A DNA stretch of 64,000 nucleotides from Parasedimentitalea denitrificans (GTDB taxonomy: Bacteria; Pseudomonadota; Alphaproteobacteria; Rhodobacterales; Rhodobacteraceae). Under the pieces are notes generated by a model. That model was given only the letters and a program-made list of their open reading frames with translations, was not told where the DNA came from and did not search any database. Of this stretch, positions 1-8,322 are shown one piece after another (the stretch's first letter is position 1; each line of letters begins with the position of its first letter). Both the position numbers and the translations under genes were made by a program. The stretch lies in assembly GCF_011813015.1 (NCBI RefSeq), contig NZ_QHLQ01000015.1:1-64000 (forward strand), written 5' to 3'.

Positions 1-275
1 TCCCGTCGCCAAAGCCGTTCGATGCGTTTGTCATTCACTTGCCAGCCTGCGTCTCTTAACAGGGCAGCAACTCGACGGTAGCCATATCGACCAAACTGGC
101 GCGTCAGCTCGATCATATCCTCGACCAAGCGTTCTTCGTCAGCGCGTCCACGTGGTAATCGGCGTTGTGTGGATCGGTGCTGGCCCAGAACGCGACAAAC
201 CCGTCGTTCAGAAACCTTGAACTGACTACGAACATGGTTGATGCAGGCCCGCCTACGCGAGGGGCTCAGAAGTTT
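1..275 (-). CDS. IS3-family transposase OrfB, N-terminal part
   Basis: The frame opened by -1 slippage at the end of orfA encodes the start of the IS3 OrfB (HTH_21/integrase-core) protein, with LLSPSRRRACINHV, RRVCRVLGQHRSTQRR and GYRRVAALLRDAGWQVNDKR in order. The reading frame is open to base 1, so the DDE catalytic core lies outside the window. It has no obvious independent start and is probably made only as the OrfAB fusion. Intactness of the rest cannot be judged. Confidence 0.85.
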
Positions 276-544
276 CCCGATGCGGCTTCCTTCAGGATCA
301 ACTTATCTAATGTCAGGTCAGAAACCGCACGACGCAGACGCTCGTTCTCTTTTTGTAGTCGCTTCAGTTCCTTGAGTTGTTCTGTGCCCATTCCGCCATA
401 CTTTTTCTTCCAACGGTAATAGGTTTGTTCAGTCACGCTGATCTGTCGGATCGCATCAATCCGGGGCAAGCCTTGACCCACCAGAGCTTCAACCTGCCGT
501 AACCTCACGACAATCTCGTCTGGCTTGGATCTCTTGATCGCCAT
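266..544 (-). CDS. IS3-family transposase OrfA
   Basis: This 92-residue protein is the DNA-binding half of an IS3-type transposase. It has a helix-turn-helix region (about residues 10-50, with SVTEQTYYRWKKKYGGM) followed by a leucine-rich coiled segment (ELKRLQKENERLRRAVSDL, about 58-76), the usual OrfA layout. The last sense codons overlap a GGGAAAC heptamer at 272-278 on the minus strand, in the right phase (G GGA AAC) for -1 slippage into orfB, which would make the OrfAB fusion transposase. It starts with ATG shortly inside the putative terminal repeat. Confidence 0.9.
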   Translation of the reverse strand: MAIKRSKPDEIVVRLRQVEALVGQGLPRIDAIRQISVTEQTYYRWKKKYGGMGTEQLKELKRLQKENERLRRAVSDLTLDKLILKEAASGNF

Positions 545-590
545 ACTTGGTCCTCCGCTTTCCTAACTATAGGGGCGGACCACTTCAAAG

Positions 591-670
591 GGAGAGGCTC
601 ACCTTGGCAAAGTGAACCGACTGCTCCGCGAAGAGAGGGAAGTGTTAAAGAAGGCAGTTGCAGTAAAGTA
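591..670 (+). pseudogene. Remnant of another IS3-type orfA
   Basis: On the plus strand, right after the IS end, 26 codons read KVNRLLREEREVLKKAVAV and then a stop. This is the typical C-terminal coiled tail of an IS3-family OrfA, with the usual LREE...LKKA pattern, but in the opposite orientation to the neighbouring element. Nothing of its N-terminal half or its orfB is recognisable, so it is a decayed fragment that the newer IS probably interrupted. The call rests on a short stretch. Confidence 0.55.
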
Positions 671-1004
671 GAAAACCAGAAACTAGCAACCGCATTTGTC
701 ACCGGCTCCAACGGTAGCCAACGTCGATAAATGCCAGCGTACTTCACCTCTATAGCTGCAAAGGTTAGTGGAATTCCACAACAAAAATTGTCTGACGCGC
801 GATACACCAGCATATCAATAGCTTAAGTTTGAGAATGAAGTCGCCTGTTATTCAATTGATCCTCGGTTCGCCTCCTACCGCCGGAGCCATGAAAAGCAAC
901 TATTTCTTCCTCTCGGCTACTATAGTCACATTACAATTTCATTCCTGAATTGCCCCCACGACAGCAACTATCACAGACGAATCCATAGGCTAAAAAGCAT
1001 TACC
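671..1004. other. Non-coding stretch between IS debris and luxI
   Basis: I see no credible gene here. The one longer minus-strand frame (505-813) crosses the IS boundary and shows no family features. The stretch is rather AT-rich and may contain further decayed transposon sequence; no transcription terminator for luxI with a clear T-run is visible. Confidence 0.5.
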
Positions 1005-1607
1005 TTAGGCGGCGTGGCTTCTCAGGTCTCTCACATCAACCGTGAGGTGATACGCTTGGCAGGTCTCCCCCCCGACTTCGAAACGAGGTCCGGCCGGGGT
1101 GCTTTTCAACCCCGCCCTGCGCATGAGCAGTGCAGCTGACACTGTAGTAAGGCAAAGGAATGCATTGATCTTCCAGTCTTTCGCCAATCGCGCAAAAGTT
1201 AGCCCCATCTCTACCCTAACACGCATACGTTCACGGCTGCTCAGGGTGTCATCGATAAAGACCCTGCTCACCTCCCAGATCCTTGGATCCTGAGGCGCTG
1301 GCACGTTTAGGATATCTGCTGGCAGATCAGGGAGTAGGCCAAGCTGCGCATCGCGTAACATATAGCTTGCATTTACGCAGCTCGCTGTCGTGGGCGTAAC
1401 CCGGAAGCCGCCAAAGACCTTCATGTCCTCGTGGATCACGCAATAGATGCTTTCTGGCGTGTCATATTGATCGAATTCCAATCCGCGAACGTTTGGGAGA
1501 TTCCAACCGAGCGATTCGATGAAATGGTGAAACCGGGCTCTCAACAGGGCTGTGTAGAGAGTGCCCGTTTCTCCAAGGTTATCGAAGGTGATTTCTGTCG
1601 ACTGCAT
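1005..1607 (-). CDS. luxI: LuxI-family acyl-homoserine-lactone synthase
   Basis: Makes an N-acyl-homoserine-lactone quorum-sensing signal from S-adenosylmethionine and an acyl-ACP or acyl-CoA. At 200 residues it has the normal family length, and the invariant set is present with correct spacing: R25 and F29 (RARFHHF), W35, D46 and D49 (EFDQYD), R69 (GGFR), and E112/R115 (WEVSR). No LuxR receptor gene is adjacent; the gene upstream on the same strand is a hybrid histidine kinase about 195 bases away, and cotranscription is possible. Acyl-chain length cannot be predicted. The ribosome-binding site before the ATG is weak. Confidence 0.93.
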   Translation of the reverse strand: MQSTEITFDNLGETGTLYTALLRARFHHFIESLGWNLPNVRGLEFDQYDTPESIYCVIHEDMKVFGGFRVTPTTASCVNASYMLRDAQLGLLPDLPADILNVPAPQDPRIWEVSRVFIDDTLSSRERMRVRVEMGLTFARLAKDWKINAFLCLTTVSAALLMRRAGLKSTPAGPRFEVGGETCQAYHLTVDVRDLRSHAA

Positions 1608-1698
1608 ACAGGTGCCTGACCGTTATTTCATTCCTAGAGAGAAGAGCCTCAAGAACTCTCCTAAAAATTGAAATAAATTGAGCAGGACATCGTAAACT

Positions 1699-1729
1699 TT
1701 GAGTTAATTTCTCAACATTCTGACGTCAG
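1699..1729. promoter_or_regulatory. Two inverted repeats upstream of luxI
   Basis: Between luxI and the histidine kinase gene lie TTGAG-N7-CTCAA (1699-1715) and a perfect 10-base palindrome CTGACGTCAG (1720-1729). Their position, about 90-120 bases before the luxI start, suits a transcription-factor site. They do not match the usual 20-base lux box well, so the cognate regulator is unknown. Confidence 0.35.
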
Positions 1730-1802
1730 GTTTTTACGTTTCAGCGGGTTCGATGAACGGACAAATAAGAGGCCTAAGCCGTTGAACCTACATCACGTAG
1801 GT

Positions 1803-3590
1803 TTAGGTCCATATGGAGACATTTTCACCTAAGTCAGGCTGGTCCAAAAGATTAGCATCCTGGAGGCCTGCAACCCTGCGAATTTCGGACAGCAGCACCG
1901 ACTTTTTAACCGGCTTTGCCATATAGCCCGCAACACCCAATGCAAGATAGCGCTCCCGATCTTCCGGAGCCGCGTTTGCGGTGAGCATAATTACAGGGGT
2001 GGCGCCAACCCGGCCGCCAAGTCGCGCCATTTCCGCTAAGGTTTCACGCCCGTCCATTACGGGCATTTTCATATCCAACAGAATGACATCCACTGGTTTG
2101 CGCTCTAGGCAGGCAATGGCTTCGGCTCCATTGGTAGCCTCAGTGATTTCGACATCACTTTTTTTCAGAAAGGCGCGCACGACCATACGATTTGACGAGG
2201 TATCATCTACCAGCAGGATAGATTTTATACCTAGATCCCCAGCGCTATTGTCGGCTTCCTTAACCGCCGACTGTGTCACAGTGGAGTGAACTTTTGGCTC
2301 CTCCAGAACTCTGATCTGACTGGTGAACGTGAAACAGCTTCCTCGCCCGGGACTGGATGACACCGTGATATCGCCATCCATCATACATGCAAATCGACGC
2401 GCTATCGCGAGACCTAAACCTGTACCCGGAACCGCTGGAGCATCCTTGCTCTCGACACGGTAGAATTCAGTGAACAATTGGGAAACCTGACTATCGGTCA
2501 TACCGCGGCCGCTATCAGAAACAGCGACGGTAAGCGTCGAATGACTGCCATTCGGCTCGCAATGGACCTCGACTGATACACGCCCGGCTTCGGTATACTT
2601 TACCGCATTCGAAACCAGGTTTCCAATCACCTGGCGCAACCGTAATGCATCGAATTCGGCATAGTTCGGAACGCCTTCGCCAAGGCTCATGTCAAGACGA
2701 AGCCCTTTTTCTTCTGCTGACGGCCTAAACACCTCTACTGCGCTTGCGATTTCCGCCTTGGGCGTGGCGGCCGCTAGGCTGAGCTCAATATGCCCAGCCT
2801 CAACCTTGGCGTGATCGAGAATACCGTCCAAGATACCGGTGAGCGCCTGCGCGGACTGTCGAAGCAACAAAGTTCGCTCTCGCAATGTCTCGGGGTCGGC
2901 ACCTTCCTCATCAATCAATTCCGACATGCCGCAAATAGCATTTAGAGGCGTTCGGATTTCGTGGCTCATCGCGGCGAGGAAACGGCTCTTGGCGCGGCTT
3001 CCAGCCTCGGCTTCACTTAGGGCCTCACGCAACCGGTTGGTTAGCCGATTGAGCGTCCACATACCATAAGCCACATAGGCTGCTCCGATGACCATAATCG
3101 CAACGGCTATGAAAATCTCGATAGAGCTAGCGAATGTGAAAAGAAAACTGACCATCATGTACCCGACGGCACAAATGATCGGTACCACTGTAATGATTCC
3201 AAAGATCATCCAGTCAGAACGCCCCACTACGCTCTGATTAAGCGCGATTAGTAGCAGCATCGCCCCCGCAAGTTTTGGAAATGGTTCTGACTGCATAAAA
3301 AGCAGCAATGGAATGGAATTAAAGACCCAAACCCCAATGAAGGCAGAGCCAGTAAAGAGAATAAGTCCAGTCCACGTGACGCTTTGCTTGAGATTCCTGT
3401 ATACAAATATCCCTAAGATCTCGACCAACGCATAGGCTAGGTAGACGATCCCCAACGTCTGTATCGGCAGATAGTAAAGCGATAGGATCGCTACGAGCGT
3501 AATCGATGCGAAACGATAAGGAAGATCCGCACGGACCAGCACATTCTGTGCAGCCACAGAGTTTGTGAGGTTTGGCGGTAAATCAGACAT
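1803..3590 (-). CDS. Hybrid sensor histidine kinase/response regulator
   Basis: Membrane sensor kinase of about 595 residues. The N-terminal third holds roughly six hydrophobic segments without a recognisable periplasmic domain. Then come a HisKA domain with the phospho-acceptor His near 210 (MSHEIRTPLNAI), an HATPase domain with N box (NLVSNAVKY) and G boxes (DSGRGM, GTGLGLAI), and a C-terminal receiver with VILLDMKMPVMDG and the conserved Lys in AKPVKK. The start at 3590 is chosen because AGGAAG precedes that ATG by six bases; a GTG at 3617 and an ATG at 3596 are alternatives. No partner phosphotransfer protein or response regulator is nearby. The downstream luxI suggests, without proving, a link to quorum sensing. 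Confidence 0.92.
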   Translation of the reverse strand: MSDLPPNLTNSVAAQNVLVRADLPYRFASITLVAILSLYYLPIQTLGIVYLAYALVEILGIFVYRNLKQSVTWTGLILFTGSAFIGVWVFNSIPLLLFMQSEPFPKLAGAMLLLIALNQSVVGRSDWMIFGIITVVPIICAVGYMMVSFLFTFASSIEIFIAVAIMVIGAAYVAYGMWTLNRLTNRLREALSEAEAGSRAKSRFLAAMSHEIRTPLNAICGMSELIDEEGADPETLRERTLLLRQSAQALTGILDGILDHAKVEAGHIELSLAAATPKAEIASAVEVFRPSAEEKGLRLDMSLGEGVPNYAEFDALRLRQVIGNLVSNAVKYTEAGRVSVEVHCEPNGSHSTLTVAVSDSGRGMTDSQVSQLFTEFYRVESKDAPAVPGTGLGLAIARRFACMMDGDITVSSSPGRGSCFTFTSQIRVLEEPKVHSTVTQSAVKEADNSAGDLGIKSILLVDDTSSNRMVVRAFLKKSDVEITEATNGAEAIACLERKPVDVILLDMKMPVMDGRETLAEMARLGGRVGATPVIMLTANAAPEDRERYLALGVAGYMAKPVKKSVLLSEIRRVAGLQDANLLDQPDLGENVSIWT

Positions 3591-3617
3591 GCACATCTTC
3601 CTTGCAGCAACTATCAC

Positions 3618-4000
3618 GTCGTTCCCTTTTTAAGCGAACGCGCGCAGAAGGTAACCACTCATCACCTTTCAATACAGGCGACTTACCTTCTCCATTGAAA
3701 TTGCGGCCTAAAAATGACCAGTGGGCATGTCCGACTGCGTTGGATAGCGGGGAGTACATCTAATTTTTCACATATTTTAGTTTAGTATTGGTTGTTAGTT
3801 TTTGACAAACATTGCTGCCACTTGAAGATCGCAATCAAGATCTGTTGGTCGTAGCAAGTAACTAAAGGGAATTGACGACCCATACTTTTGCCTGCGGGCA
3901 AACACCTAAATCTTTCTCTGTACAAACCGTAGCATGATTGCTATGAGGCAAATTCCTGCAAATCCTTGCAACATCAGACTAGAAAGGTGGTGAAAACCAC
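3618..4000. other. Divergent promoter region, kinase gene and rpsU
   Basis: About 380 bases separate the divergent kinase and rpsU genes, so both promoters should be here. A small hairpin TTTGCC-tgcg-GGCAAA (3887-3902) and a TTGACA-like hexamer near 3800 are visible, but no promoter can be assigned with confidence. Confidence 0.35.
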
Positions 4001-4201
4001 ATGCAGGTTAGTGTTCGCGACAACAATGTTGATCAGGCCCTTCGGGTTCTTAAGAAGAAGCTCCAGAAGGAAGGCGTTTTTCGTGAAATGAAGCTTAAGC
4101 AACATTTCGAAAAACCGTCTGAGAAAAATGCGCGTCAAAAAGCCGAAGCGATCCGTCGTGCCCGTAAATTGGCACGTAAGAAGCTGGAACGCGAAGGGTA
4201 A
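4001..4201 (+). CDS. rpsU: 30S ribosomal protein S21
   Basis: Small basic protein of 66 residues that joins the small ribosomal subunit near the anti-Shine-Dalgarno region of 16S rRNA. It has the S21 N-terminus [20 protein letters not shown] and a Lys/Arg-rich helical tail ([15 protein letters not shown]). An AGAAAGGTGGTG ribosome-binding stretch precedes the ATG. It is a single-gene unit closed by a strong terminator. Confidence 0.97.
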   Translation: MQVSVRDNNVDQALRVLKKKLQKEGVFREMKLKQHFEKPSEKNARQKAEAIRRARKLARKKLEREG

Positions 4202-4231
4202 ATTTATTTACTCGTCGGTAGAAAAACAGAG

Positions 4232-4257
4232 CCCCCGTTGCCTAATGGTAGCGGGGG
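4232..4257 (+). terminator. Rho-independent terminator of rpsU
   Basis: An 11-base-pair stem CCCCCGTTGCC / GGTAGCGGGGG (two wobble pairs) around a TAAT loop, followed by a T-rich stretch (TTTCATTTT), lies 30 bases after the rpsU stop. Confidence 0.9.
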
Positions 4258-4445
4258 TTTCATTTTGTGGGCCCCTGCCCTGATCTTAACGAGAAACACA
4301 TTTCAACTATCAGCTAGACAACTGCACAAATCGAAGGATCTTACGGAACTCTTGAAAATCTGGAACATACGTAAGAGTTCCGAAATGAACTACGTCACGC
4401 ACCCATAGATGCAACGAGAACTCTGTTCAACTTCAATTGGTTGGA

Positions 4446-4521
<76 letters not shown>

Positions 4522-5224
4522 GTTGAGGCCGGATTTAGACAATGCGCGCGGCCGACGCAAGAGCTCAAAACATTTTTTTTCAGTTATTTCATTTCCAGCC
4601 AATGGCCCCCTGTAACACTTGGGCGAAACCAACGTCATGACGGTCGGTTTTAGCTTCGAATTCAGTCCGGGGCTATATTTTCTCAATACTAGAGGAATGG
4701 GGTGTCCAGCCGAACTTCATCTCAACTTTGCACTGGGGCACTAGCTGTACCCCGGCACGGCAAGAGCAAAACGTCTGCACGATCCGTTAAGCACTCCTAT
4801 GGCATCCTGCTTCACTAAATCTTCAGATTTTGGGCAACTTTGGATCGTAAATGGGTTCATAAATGCCGCCCTATGATACGCCGAGATCACCACCCGCATT
4901 CAGGTCACGTTAGACACCACGCCCCGCAAGCGGTTGAAATTATTGGAAACCTCTTCTTCGACATACCATTAGCGTGTGAACTTTGAGCATGCCGGATCAA
5001 AAAAATCTATTAAAATTCCGGATCTTTCGACAGGTTTTTGCCACATTTAGACCGCCCCAGCGCTGCATTCATTGACCAAAACTTAACGCAATCCCGGGCT
5101 TGAGTATTCGCTTGGGAACGTAAGGTATGTGCTCAATGCTTTGCCAGAATGGCTATCGGTTCATCACCGCAATCGTGATGAATTTGCATGTTGCACTGAT
5201 TTCTCAAGATAAGGGCAACCCAAT
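4522..5224. other. Gene-free stretch before flagellin
   Basis: About 700 bases without a supported gene. The small frames here (for example 4390-4686 minus, which overlaps the tRNA) show no family features or ribosome-binding sites. The last 100-200 bases must carry the flagellin promoter and leader, but I could not identify a clear sigma-28-type box. Confidence 0.5.
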
Positions 5225-6070
5225 ATGACAAGTATAAATACCAACTCAGGTGCAATGGTCGCGCTGCAGATGCTTGGGGGTACCGTCGAGCAAAGAGAGA
5301 CCGTCCAGGAAGACGTCGCTACCGGTAAAGAGGTAAACACCGCCAAAGATAACGCGGCATTGTGGGCAATTTCTCAGGTCATGGACGTCGATGTCGCTGG
5401 ACTGTCTGCCGTGTCCGGTTCTCTTTCACTGGGCGAGGCGACCGCATCTGTGGCCGCTGTTGGCGCAGAACGGATGACTGAAGTACTGCAAGATATGAAG
5501 CAGCTCACAGTCTTGGCCAGCAGTGGATCCGTTGATTACAGCAAAGTAGAAGCGCAAATGGCGCACAAGACAGAACAGCTGAATTCAATCATCTCTTCGA
5601 CTCAATTCAACGGTGTGAACCTGCTAAAGACAGACATTGACGGAACCGGTACCAGTTCACTGACAGTTGCCGCATCACTTGATCGTCAGGGCTCAGGAAC
5701 ACCTAATCTGGAAACCATTTCGGTCGACAGTGTGGATTTTGAAGGAAGCGCCAGTTTCGACATCAACAATCGCACTGCAATCACTGACCAGGCCAGCGCC
5801 CAAACGGCGCTAGGTGAAATTGAAGGGTTCCTGCGATTTGCGATTGAGGGTGCAGCCGCGCTTGGCGCCAGTGCCACTCAGATTGCGGATCAGAATGATT
5901 TTGTCGGCAGAATGGCTGACAGCATGAAGATGGGCATCAGCGCGATGACCGACACCAACATGGAGCAAGCCTCGGCCAAACTAGCTGCGCTTAACGTTCA
6001 ACAACAACTCGGTAGTCTATCGCTCACGATTGCGAATGCCTCGCCGAATAGTTTGCTGACACTTACTTAA
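5225..6070 (+). CDS. Flagellin
   Basis: Filament subunit of 281 residues, exported by the flagellar type III apparatus, hence no cleaved signal peptide. The conserved N-terminal D0/D1 helices (MTSINTNSGAMVALQML, then ATGKEVNTAKDNAALWAISQ) and C-terminal D1/D0 helices (QASAKLAALNVQQQLGSL...IANASPNSLL) flank a short variable middle region, a size typical of Rhodobacteraceae flagellins. AAGGG sits before the ATG. No other flagellar gene is in the window, so it is expressed alone, with a hairpin terminator following. It could be the main or a secondary flagellin. Confidence 0.92.
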   Translation: MTSINTNSGAMVALQMLGGTVEQRETVQEDVATGKEVNTAKDNAALWAISQVMDVDVAGLSAVSGSLSLGEATASVAAVGAERMTEVLQDMKQLTVLASSGSVDYSKVEAQMAHKTEQLNSIISSTQFNGVNLLKTDIDGTGTSSLTVAASLDRQGSGTPNLETISVDSVDFEGSASFDINNRTAITDQASAQTALGEIEGFLRFAIEGAAALGASATQIADQNDFVGRMADSMKMGISAMTDTNMEQASAKLAALNVQQQLGSLSLTIANASPNSLLTLT

Positions 6071-6078
6071 TATAAGCG

Positions 6079-6104
6079 TTGGGCCGGGTTTTCATCCGGC
6101 CCAA
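6079..6104 (+). terminator. Terminator hairpin after flagellin
   Basis: Perfect 9-base-pair stem TTGGGCCGG / CCGGCCCAA with an 8-base loop between the convergent flagellin and GlxA-type regulator genes. The T-run is poor on the plus strand, but the position suits a shared bidirectional terminator. Confidence 0.7.
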
Positions 6105-6117
6105 TATCACCACAGGA

Positions 6118-7077
6118 TTATGCGTGACTTTGGCTACGCAACTGGCGTGGTGTTTGACCATATTCCGCTTTAAAGGCTCGGGTCATTGCGCTTGCATTTT
6201 CATAGCCACATCGGGCCGCAATTTCCGTCACTTTCAGGTCTGTATCACTCACCAGTTTTCGAACCAAAATCAACCGAAGCCGCCGATAGACGGCTTGTGG
6301 CGTCGCATTCATTTCCACCCGCATTCGCTGTTCCAGAGTTCTTTGGGTGCATCCAACCTGCTGGGCGATGTCTCTGACTGTCAGTGGGTGTTCAAGGTGT
6401 TCCTGCATAACTGAAATGGCTCGGTCGACTGTTCTACCGGTGGTCCGCGAGAACGACGAATGGGACCGCGCAGAGTCTCGTGTCATAAACAATTGCGCAA
6501 CCGCTACTGACAACAACGGGTCGTGCGTTTCACTAATCAAGTGCATGATCAAATCAAACGCGGCCATCGCGCCCGAGCAGGTTATCCGGTCCCGATCAAT
6601 CACAAACCGCTCACGCTGTGCATCTACATTGGGAAAAGCCTCGGCAAAACCGACGAGCTCTTCCCAGTGGATTGTGGCGCGGTAGCCATCTAATAATCCG
6701 GCACTAGCCAACAACCAACTGCCTGTGTCGAGACCGGCCAGATAAGTATACCGGCTGGCAGCAGCTCTAAGGCCTCGGGTGATGTCCCAACCTCCAAGTC
6801 CCCGAAATCCGTAGGATGGCATGATCATGAGGGCTGTCCCCTGCCCTTCGCTTAATGGTCCATGCGGGGCCACTTGCATGCCACTGGAACTGGCAACGGC
6901 TGCGCCGTCCATGGTTAGGAACCGCCAACGATACAAAGGCGCGCGCGACAATGTATTTGCAGCTCGCAGGGGCTCGACGGTGTTTGCAAGGCAGTGATTT
7001 GAGAAGTTGTCAAAAAGCAGAATATCAAAATTCTGTGTTTCAGCATCAATTTTGGGGGAACTCTGCATGGTATGCAT
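6118..7077 (-). CDS. GlxA/CdhR-type AraC regulator (GATase-like sensor)
   Basis: Transcription factor of 319 residues with an N-terminal DJ-1/PfpI-like (GATase1) sensor domain (FDILLFDNFSNHCLANTVEP ... LAGLDTGSWLLASAGLLDG; the nucleophile Cys of true enzymes is replaced in LDTGSWL) and a C-terminal pair of AraC helix-turn-helix motifs (VRDIAQQVGCTQRTLEQRM, VTEIAARCGYENASAMTRAF). The same family includes CdhR and GbdR for carnitine and glycine betaine and ArgR for arginine in pseudomonads. It diverges, across about 70 bases, from a CaiD-containing acyl-CoA operon, so a carnitine-type inducer is the best guess, although arginine genes also lie nearby. Confidence 0.88.
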   Translation of the reverse strand: MHTMQSSPKIDAETQNFDILLFDNFSNHCLANTVEPLRAANTLSRAPLYRWRFLTMDGAAVASSSGMQVAPHGPLSEGQGTALMIMPSYGFRGLGGWDITRGLRAAASRYTYLAGLDTGSWLLASAGLLDGYRATIHWEELVGFAEAFPNVDAQRERFVIDRDRITCSGAMAAFDLIMHLISETHDPLLSVAVAQLFMTRDSARSHSSFSRTTGRTVDRAISVMQEHLEHPLTVRDIAQQVGCTQRTLEQRMRVEMNATPQAVYRRLRLILVRKLVSDTDLKVTEIAARCGYENASAMTRAFKAEYGQTPRQLRSQSHA

Positions 7078-7150
7078 CTAACTCTGCACGTCAGCCTCGA
7101 GCAAGCCGTTATTTCATCTTGGGAAACACGACTGCAGAGGAACCTGAGAA

Positions 7151-8311
7151 ATGAATTTTGGCCTGTCCGAAGAGCAAGAGATGATTGTCTCGACTGTTCG
7201 TAGTTTCGTGGAGAAGGAAATCTATCCGCATGAGGCCGAGGTCGAGCGCACTGGTCAGGTGCCTCATGAGCTAGGAGAGGCGATCAAACAAAAATGCATC
7301 GATCTGGGATTTTACGCCTGCAACTTCCCCGAAGAAGTTGGCGGCGCGGGGCTGAGCCACGTTGACTTCACCCTGGTCGAACGCGAGCTGGGCCGCGGTT
7401 CTATGGCACTGACCCATTTCTTTGGCCGCCCGCAGAATATCCTGATGGCCTGTAACGAAGAACAGCGAGAGCGCTATTTGCTGCCTGCGGTGCGCGGTGA
7501 ACGGATGGATGCGCTGGCAATGACCGAGCCAGATGCAGGTTCGGATGTGCGCGGCATGAAGTGTCAGGCGGTACGTGACGGTGGCGATTGGGTCATCAAC
7601 GGCTCCAAACACTTCATTTCCGGCGCAGAACACGCCGATTTCTTTATCGTGTTCATTGCCACGGGTGTTGATGAAACACCTAAGGGCCCGAAGAAGCGGA
7701 TCACCACTTTCCTTGTGGATCGCGGCACACCGGGGTTCGAGGTGCGCGATGGCTACAACTCGGTCAGCCACAAGGGATACAAGAATTGTATCCTGACATT
7801 TGACGACTGCCGCCTGCCGGATGCGCAGGTGCTGGGCGAGGTTGACGGCGGCTTTGCTGTGATGAACGAATGGCTTTATGCCACCCGTATAACTGTCGCG
7901 GCCTTTTCGGTCGGTCGGGCGCGTCGCTGTTTTGACTATGCACTGAATTACGCCGCCGAGCGCAAACAGTTCGGCCAACCGATTGGCAAATTTCAGGGCA
8001 TTGGCTTTCAAATCGCGGATATGATCACTGAAATCGACGCCGCCGATTGGCTAACACTAGCCGCCGCCTGGCGTCTGGATCAGGGGCTGCCCTCCAACCG
8101 CGAGATTGCCTCAGCCAAGCTCTATGCATCAGAAACACTGGCCCGGGTCACCGACACTACATTGCAAATTTTTGGCGGTATGGGCCTGATGGATGACTTC
8201 CCAATCGAACGGTTTTGGCGCGATGCCCGCGTTGAGCGGATCTGGGACGGCACTTCGGAAATTCAGCGCCACATCATTTCCCGCGATCTGTTGCGCCCAC
8301 TTGGCGCGTAG
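7151..8311 (+). CDS. Acyl-CoA dehydrogenase (CaiA-like)
   Basis: FAD enzyme of 386 residues for alpha,beta-dehydrogenation of an acyl-CoA. It shows the family signatures AMTEPDAGSDVRG and QIFGGMGLMDDFPIERFWRDARVER with WDGTSEIQRHII at the C-terminus; its length is normal. It is the first gene of an operon with an ADP-forming acyl-CoA synthetase and a CaiD-like hydratase. That context suggests gamma-butyrobetainyl-CoA/crotonobetainyl-CoA chemistry, but a short branched acyl-CoA substrate is equally compatible with the sequence. Confidence 0.9.
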   Translation: MNFGLSEEQEMIVSTVRSFVEKEIYPHEAEVERTGQVPHELGEAIKQKCIDLGFYACNFPEEVGGAGLSHVDFTLVERELGRGSMALTHFFGRPQNILMACNEEQRERYLLPAVRGERMDALAMTEPDAGSDVRGMKCQAVRDGGDWVINGSKHFISGAEHADFFIVFIATGVDETPKGPKKRITTFLVDRGTPGFEVRDGYNSVSHKGYKNCILTFDDCRLPDAQVLGEVDGGFAVMNEWLYATRITVAAFSVGRARRCFDYALNYAAERKQFGQPIGKFQGIGFQIADMITEIDAADWLTLAAAWRLDQGLPSNREIASAKLYASETLARVTDTTLQIFGGMGLMDDFPIERFWRDARVERIWDGTSEIQRHIISRDLLRPLGA

Positions 8312-8322
8312 GGTTCCTGACC

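Larger units (their letters stand above)
1..587 (-). mobile_element. IS3-family insertion sequence, cut by window edge
   Basis: The first 587 bases hold an IS3-type element read on the minus strand: a complete orfA and the first part of orfB, which runs off the window. The probable outer end lies near 587, where the minus strand reads TGAAGTGGTCCGCCCC about 40 bases before the orfA start, as expected of an IS3-type terminal inverted repeat. The other end, and so the inverted-repeat partner and target duplication, are outside the window. The sequence right beyond the end encodes the tail of a different IS3 orfA, so this copy seems to have landed in or beside an older element. Confidence 0.85.

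Noticed and set aside
505..813. Minus-strand frame of 102 codons across the IS end
   Set aside because: It spans the IS boundary and the opposite-strand orfA remnant, and shows no family features.
1620..1670. GAGAG...CTCTC repeat just upstream of luxI as a lux box
   Set aside because: Arms are short and the spacing and sequence do not fit the 20-base lux box.
7271..8011. Long minus-strand frame of 246 codons inside the acyl-CoA dehydrogenase
   Set aside because: It is antisense to a clearly coding gene; its length comes from codon bias.
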